From the NCBI RefSeq assembly GCF_013111185.1, contig NZ_WVRE01000008.1, positions 62,001 through 126,000 on the forward strand: a stretch of DNA of 64,000 nucleotides. Reading direction: 5' to 3'. Positions 63,596-64,000 of this stretch are shown in pieces. Source of the DNA: Ruegeria sp. HKCCD7303 (GTDB taxonomy: Bacteria > Pseudomonadota > Alphaproteobacteria > Rhodobacterales > Rhodobacteraceae). Numbering within the stretch: position 1 is the stretch's first letter; each line of letters begins with the position of its first letter. The position numbers were made by a program, and so were the translations under genes. Below the pieces are notes generated by a model that worked only from the letters and a program-made list of their open reading frames with translations, ran no database searches and was not told the DNA's origin.

Positions 63596-64000
63596 ATGGA
63601 AAACCCGGGCAGAAATCCCAAATCATCACCGTCACCGGTGCTGCAGGGCGTGCTGCCTTTTGACCGGTCGCGTCTTCCGACCGAGATGCTTGCCGGGCTT
63701 ACCTTTGCCTGCCTCGCGATCCCCGAAGTCATGGGCTATACCAAAATCGCGGGTACGCCGGTCATTACGGGGCTCTATACGATTCTGATTCCCATGGCGC
63801 TGTTCGCCCTGTTCGGGTCGTCGCGAAATCTTGTGGTCGGGGCCGATTCGGCAACGGCGGCCATAACAGCCTCGGCGCTGGCGGGCATGGCGGTCTCGGG
63901 TTCGTCGGAATACCTCGCTTTGGCGTCCCTGTTGGCGCTGATGGCGGCCGTGCTTTTGATCGCTGCGCGGATCATCGGGCTTGGATTTCTGGCCGACTTC
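63596..64000 (+). CDS. SulP-family inorganic anion transporter (N-terminal part)
   Basis: The ATG at 63596 has AAGGT upstream. 135 codons are visible before the window ends. After about 25 polar residues come membrane segments with the SulP pattern AGLTFACLAIPEVMGYTKIAGTPVITGLYTILIP and FGSSRNLVVGADSATAAI. It should transport sulfate, bicarbonate or another inorganic anion. The C-terminal STAS domain, if present, lies outside the window. Confidence 0.9.
   Translation, partial: MENPGRNPKSSPSPVLQGVLPFDRSRLPTEMLAGLTFACLAIPEVMGYTKIAGTPVITGLYTILIPMALFALFGSSRNLVVGADSATAAITASALAGMAVSGSSEYLALASLLALMAAVLLIAARIIGLGFLADF

Noticed and set aside
1-64000. Mobile elements, prophage or CRISPR arrays
   Set aside because: No transposase, integrase, phage structural gene, terminal inverted repeats or regularly spaced repeats were seen.

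Overview
The window reads as chromosomal DNA of a marine alphaproteobacterium of the Rhodobacteraceae, most likely the Roseobacter group (Ruegeria-like). This rests on moderately high GC, densely overlapping operons, a TRAP transporter, the carboxyspermidine route to polyamines, TGA-N9-TCA iron-box logic, hemP, and intergenic hairpin elements typical of that family. The assignment comes from gene content and recalled family resemblance, not from a search. No insertion sequence, prophage, integrase or CRISPR array was seen. One RNA gene, tRNA-Trp, was found.

Layout. (1) 1-12.5 kb: a catabolic island on the minus strand. It encodes a TRAP transporter (dctP, dctQ, dctM), a fused 3-dehydroshikimate dehydratase/HPPD-like protein, a shikimate dehydrogenase-like enzyme, a stand-alone citryl-CoA lyase-like protein, three Gfo/Idh/MocA dehydrogenases, a cupin-like protein of unknown role and a TIM-barrel isomerase. 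A divergent GntR/FCD regulator sits at its upstream end. Two near-identical palindromes (837-857 and 10533-10549) look like the operators of that regulator. (2) 12.8-18.8 kb: envelope and metal-related genes (HupE/UreJ, parvulin-type PPIase, DUF3604, a secreted unknown, DUF2796/ZrgA-like). (3) 18.9-24.7 kb: an iron-type operon of imelysin, bfd, bfr, di-heme oxidoreductase, a second imelysin and DUF1513, behind a TGA-N9-TCA palindrome. Its bfd and bfr genes carry three in-frame stop codons without any frameshift. (4) 24.8-30.0 kb: a complete polyamine operon, speA, carboxy(nor)spermidine synthase, carboxy(nor)spermidine decarboxylase, agmatinase. (5) 30-35.3 kb: HD-domain protein, LysR regulator, LptF/G permease, DUF900 hydrolase, tRNA-Trp, DUF374 acyltransferase. 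(6) 35.2-44.2 kb: a 1,070-residue self-sufficient reductive dehalogenase (RdhA fused to a ferredoxin-reductase module), followed on the same strand by a three-subunit molybdenum hydroxylase and a MoaD-like protein, with a divergent LysR regulator. (7) 44-54.6 kb: assorted oxidoreductases, an acyl-CoA dehydrogenase, a TetR gene with three matching operator copies and tiny ORFs, and an FMO/BASS/epimerase/SDR operon beside a second TetR. (8) 54.6-64 kb: copA-cueR, a beta-hydroxyacid dehydrogenase, a kinase/M23/class III aminotransferase triple fusion, hemP, gph and the start of a SulP transporter.

Most unusual points: the carbocyclic catabolic island with its predicted two-site regulon; the dehalogenase plus molybdenum hydroxylase locus; the stop-riddled but otherwise intact bfd/bfr pair; the three-domain fusion with a Cys/His tail; and the three-copy TetR operator upstream of a 27-residue ORF.
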